A stretch of DNA of 64,000 bases from Rallus limicola (Eukaryota > Chordata > Aves > Gruiformes > Rallidae): contig JAKCOZ010000003.1 in assembly GCA_022605955.1 (NCBI GenBank), forward strand, positions 14,455,331 through 14,519,330, in the 5' to 3' direction. The notes beneath the pieces are model-generated. The model was not told the origin of the DNA and did not search any database. It saw nothing but the letters and a program-made list of their open reading frames with translations. This document shows positions 60,489-64,000 of this stretch, in pieces (within the stretch, counting starts at the first letter, position 1; every line of letters starts with the position of its first letter). A program made the translations under genes and the position numbers.

Positions 60489-62277
60489 GTTGGACACTTA
60501 TTTTTGAGGGGGTGGGGAAAAAAATAATTATGTGCTATTTTAAAGAAAATTGAAGGAAAAAAATAATCTAAACCACTGGAAATTGAAAGCAATACTGCAT
60601 AAGCTAAAAAGTAGTCTCAGATTTACTGTCACTTGTTTGAAAACTGTTCTGAGGACTCATTTAGCCATGCAGTATCACACATCTGCAAGACTGTGCTTCA
60701 GTGTATTTATACATTTAAATTAATACACTTGATTTTTTTAAGCAACAAACCCTCACAGTAAATCTGATGCTGTAAAATTGTATCCTTTTTTAGATCAATA
60801 CTCATTTTCCTATATATACATATTGTAGAAGAACCAGTAAAAACTGGTCTCTGAAACTGCAGCATTTAATTTAGAAGGAAAGCATCAGATTGCCCTTACA
60901 AGTGTATTTTTAATAACATTAATGACAAGAGCATAGGGTTATTCTACCAGGGTGATTTGGGATAGCTGAGCTTGCAGGACTTGAGGAATCATTATTGGAT
61001 TCAAAATATTAACAAGTAATTTATAATGATGACTTACTATGAGAAGTTGGGGACAATTATGCATGTATTGTTCTGTGGCTGGAGGTTGCAGTTCGTTAAA
61101 ACATCGTAAAAGTCTCCATTTGAAACATCTTCAATACAACAGAATCATCTTTATTAGTAACTGTGAGATAACAGATCTGCACTAATAAGGAAATTTTTTT
61201 TCTTTATCGAGTCCAATTCTGCTTTTCCCTCACTGTTTTTACCTTCAAAATTATTTTCAGAATGGAATTGGGAGCAAAACCTAATTCCCACGTGCATTAG
61301 GGGATCTAATTTATCAAGTATCTAATAGATTTTTATAAAAGCTGCATCTTCCCTTTCTGGGTACCCCACAGGCTGATGGGTGAAGGAAAGATTTGATTAA
61401 TGTGAGAAGTTCTGTATAAGAAATAGCCTGATTTCTCTAAGCAAACCCAATTCCTCGTGCACTAGCAGTTTTAAGATGGTAAGATGTGATGAGAAATTTC
61501 TACTCTTAATGCCCAGTGATTTAAGTGAAAGCCTTCATTAGGAGCACAGGAGTCTGTGTGTTTCAGAAACCTTTTCACTGCAGTAATGTACATTTCCTGA
61601 CATTCCTCTGTGTGGAACTATTGGTGTGTTTTATCATGTAATTCTTTCACGCTAAATTTAACATGAAAATGCAGTGCCAGTTTCCTCTGCATCTGTGGGA
61701 AGAACCTAGTGGGGTTTTTCCTTCAGATATTACAGGATGACTTTTAGTAACATGTGACATTTTATGTTGATGAGCCCAGCCTGAAATTTTCCTGCATCGT
61801 ATAATCTTCTCTGATTGTATAGGCATCCTCCAAGCCTTCTCAGTCTGAATGCTGCTGTAAACCACAATGGAAAAACAGCTTTGAAGTATTCCCAGTAGCA
61901 ATCCTGGAATTCCTTCAAGTATATTGAGATTTTGTTAGAAATTGAATTGCCAGTGTAATCCATCTTCCTTGTGAGAAAAGATTCAGATAAAGAGCTGGAG
62001 CCTAGCAGCATTAAGTATTAGAACATCCCTTTAAATCAATAAGCTACAAATCTGGCAGCGCATTCATGCAATGCCCAGTGCTACACTAAAGTGGCTTTAC
62101 TGCTGAAACAGCATTACTAATAGCACATCCCCAACATGGATAAACAGTTGAGTGATGCAGTAGCCCAAATTATATGAGGCCTTACCTCGTTAAGTTTCAC
62201 AGAAACATTTATATTGTACTGACACAGATAAGAAAGCAAAGTATTTTATTATTTTTGTATTTTTTATTTTTTTTCAG

Positions 62278-62348
62278 ATGACTTTCCAAATGTGGTTATA
62301 GAAGGCATTCTACATGGAATATTTTATCCTCATTTACTGCCCAGGTAG
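62278..62348 (+). CDS. SNX24: SNX24 exon 7 (C terminus and stop)
   Basis: The final coding exon completes codon 148 and encodes DDFPNVVIEGILHGIFYPHL, then LPR and stop TAG at 62346-62348. The block DFPNVVIEGILHGIFYPHL matches the human SNX24 C terminus; the end is LLPR where human has LQPR in my memory. The acceptor is a very long T-rich tract ending TTTTCAG. With the G from exon 6 the first codon is GAT, so this bird has Asp-Asp where human has a single Asp at the junction, making the protein one residue longer. The exon continues into the 3' UTR. Confidence 0.96.
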
Positions 62349-63341
62349 AAGTGTAGCGTGGGTAGAAGCAACTGAATCAAGTCTCCAAGGCATGTTGAAT
62401 GGAATTAATAGAATTAAAGTTCTGTGATGTGAAAATCATGCTCAAAAGGAAGAGGCACAACCTCAGCTTAAGCTGAAGCATTAAGTCTTTTTAAATAAAA
62501 TGTCACTACAGTTGCTGCTTTTTTAAAAAAAAGGTATGGAAACAACAGTATTAAAATTATTTATACCTTCTATATATTGACATGCTCTTAACTATTTAAC
62601 ACTAAAAGCTGGAAGTCATACACTGAATTACCCTAACCCTTGAAAATAATTGAAAGCTTTACTAATTATTTCTGTAATTTCTATCCTAGATTACACTAAA
62701 CTTTTTTTGCACCACAGTTTTTCCCAGCACATTACCCATTGCTGGCAATGGATGGATCAGAAGTGCTGGGACTGAAGAGAGCGTGTGAGAGAAATTGCCA
62801 CCTTCCCGCCTCCACCCAATAAATAAATACATAAATACATTTTTAAAACTCAAAGCAAAGAAAAATTGAAAGTGACCTAAAGGTGTTTAATCTACTTTTT
62901 TTTAAAATTATTTTGATTCTGCTCCTTCCTAGCAGAAAAGGACCATAACCAATGCAGGTGTATGGAGAGTTTCTATTGGACAACACGCTTCCGCATTCTG
63001 AAATACATAGCGCTCTCTCAGGAAATTTTCTAGATTTCAGTTGAAATTATATTTATCTACAGTGGGATTTTACATGGCATTTGTGCATCCCTGTTCAGTT
63101 ATGAAATCTAATCTTTGTGTGTGTTTACTCTTCATGTCAACTTACAGACTGTATTCCGTATCTTAACATTTTATAAATCACAGAGCATAGGACTCTGTAG
63201 AAAGTTAAAGCAAGAGTATGATTAAGTAGTAAAATGATAAAGCTAAAACTGATACATATATATATATACACACTTATATATGTATATTTGTTCAGATTTA
63301 ACTGGAAATTTGTATGTGTGCTACTGGACATTAAAAATAAA
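62349..63341 (+). other. SNX24: SNX24 3' UTR and immediate flank
   Basis: Sequence after the stop codon is AT-rich with no long ORF. AATAAA signals occur at 62494-62499, 62818-62823 with an overlapping one at 62822-62827, and 63336-63341. The first would give a 3' UTR of roughly 170 bases; the later ones would give about 500 or 1000 bases. The end cannot be chosen from sequence alone. A TA/CA-rich microsatellite lies at about 63245-63290. Confidence 0.6.
62494..62499 (+). promoter_or_regulatory. SNX24: Candidate poly(A) signal AATAAA for SNX24
   Basis: First canonical hexamer after the stop codon, 146 bases downstream, followed about 10-30 bases later by T-rich sequence. Later candidates at 62818 and 63336 may also be used. 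Confidence 0.45.
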
Positions 63342-63519
63342 TTACTAGAACTGAACATCCTGCTTCAGTATACCTTTTTGTGCTTTTCTAACCAAACACC
63401 ATGTTTCTATGAGTTTGCATGGTAAGAGATGGGTCTTGCAGATGTCTCCACATGAAGCATAAGATACCTGGGTATCTGCGCACTCAAAACTCTCAGCACC
63501 GTGCTGCCTGTGCTAGCCT

Positions 63520-63527
63520 TATAAAAG
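63520..63527 (+). promoter_or_regulatory. Candidate TATA box
   Basis: TATAAAAG, a consensus TATA element, sits at the upstream edge of a GC-richer block. A start site about 25-30 bases downstream (near 63550) would begin the candidate exon described next. Sequence-only inference. Confidence 0.3.
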
Positions 63528-63549
63528 CGTGTTCTCTTGGAGATTCAGT

Positions 63550-63906
63550 GTAACTGAATAGTCAGAGGGCTCCGCAGAGGAAGGGCGTGCTGTGCCTGTG
63601 CAAAAGCAGAACTGGGAAAGCTAGGCACGAGGAGAAGCCTGATCCTGGAGATGAATAGTTGGCCTCCTGCTAACTACTGGCTCCTGCTTGGGGCTAGTGA
63701 AAAGCTGGGACTTGTACAAAAGGCATCCTGTGACTGCAGCACTTGTCCAGGTCGCAGAGCTGCTGCCGCCGCCTGCAGGGTCAACCTCCGGCAGAGTTTC
63801 CAGCTACTAGCAGAAAGCTGTTTGGGCAAGAGGCTGAGGCATTCTCCTAGCTTGCTTCCTAATGCTGCTTCCCAGTGCTGCTTTTCAGAAAAATTTACCT
63901 TTAACA
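63550..63906 (+). other. Candidate first exon of an unidentified transcript
   Basis: After the TATA element comes a locally GC-rich, moderately CpG-containing block (including CGCAGAGCTGCTGCCGCCGCC). An ATG at 63651 in an acceptable context (GAGATGA) opens 87 codons beginning MNSWPPANYWLLLGASEKLG, cysteine- and alanine-rich, with stop at 63912-63914. A good splice donor (AACA|GTGAGT) lies at 63907, just before that stop, so a spliced transcript would extend the frame into a later exon outside the window. I recognise no protein family. It could be a promoter of a neighbouring gene, an lncRNA, or nothing. In mammals the next gene, PPIC, lies on the opposite strand, so it is not an obvious match. 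Confidence 0.25.
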
Positions 63907-64000
63907 GTGAGTAGAAATTAAAAATGAACCGGAGTAAAACTCAAGTCCACTTGCCTACTACTAGACAAATTTAGAGTCCCCTGAGAGGTCTCACTTAGCT

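Larger units (their letters stand above)
56601..62277 (+). other. SNX24: SNX24 intron 6
   Basis: A 5.7-kb intron with weak donor GTAATC and a long T-rich acceptor tract ending TTTTTTTTCAG. It contains the candidate alternative exon at 56819, a rearranged CR1 at 57600, a C homopolymer at 59329 and a retroviral LTR at 59382-60488. The parts at 58000-59300 and 60500-62270 show only AT-rich DNA with no supported feature. Confidence 0.9.
63342..64000. other. Downstream flank of SNX24
   Basis: After the last poly(A) candidate the sequence is AT-rich until about 63470, then rises in GC to about 63900, where the TATA element and 87-codon ORF lie. No PPIC coding block was recognised on the minus strand up to the window end. 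Confidence 0.6.

Noticed and set aside
59842..60592. Cluster of overlapping ORFs on both strands
   Set aside because: They lie in the GC-rich repetitive part of the LTR; lack of stops reflects composition, not coding.
62349..64000. Expected 3' end of PPIC on the minus strand (the downstream neighbour in mammals)
   Set aside because: I could not find its conserved C-terminal coding block; the gene is probably beyond the window.
1..64000. CRISPR arrays, operons, phage or plasmid features, tRNA and rRNA genes
   Set aside because: None seen; the window is vertebrate intronic DNA.

Overview
The window reads as a piece of a bird nuclear genome. Introns are AT-rich and long. The interspersed repeats are almost all CR1 non-LTR retrotransposons carrying the avian 3' signature (short ATTCTATG / ATTCTGTG repeats and the RT active-site peptide FADDTKL or variants). 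One long LTR belongs to a family that I know from bird genomes. Nothing bacterial or plasmid-like is present.

One protein-coding gene can be followed across the whole window on the plus strand: SNX24 (sorting nexin 24, a small PX-domain protein). Exon 1 (about the first 20 codons) lies upstream of the window. Exons 2-7 are at 15725-15808, 22395-22499, 54387-54481, 55604-55636, 56536-56600 and 62278-62348. All have AG acceptors and GT donors, all phases join, and the last exon ends in TAG at 62346-62348. The predicted protein is about 170 residues, against 169 for human SNX24 as I remember it. The human orthologue is on 5q23, a region mostly orthologous to the avian Z chromosome, so a Z location is likely but is inference.

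Layout: 1-15724 is the end of intron 1; 15809-22394 is intron 2, with a CR1 nested inside another CR1; 22500-54386 is the 32-kb intron 3, with most of the CR1 copies and a small LTR-like element; 54482-56535 holds two short introns around a 33-nt exon; 56601-62277 is intron 6, with a candidate mutually exclusive exon, a scrambled CR1 and an approx. 1.1-kb solo LTR; 62349 to about 63341 is 3' UTR and flank. The last 500 bases are GC-richer and hold a TATA box, an 87-codon ORF and a splice donor, possibly the start of another transcript.

The most interesting observation is an unannotated 113-nt candidate exon at 56819-56931. It has a strong acceptor and a consensus GTAAGT donor. It is open in the SNX24 frame when spliced from exon 5, leaves in the phase needed by exon 7, and would replace exon 6 with a segment containing a short hydrophobic stretch. 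It could equally be the first exon of a small secreted protein or a chance pseudo-exon; RNA data would decide.
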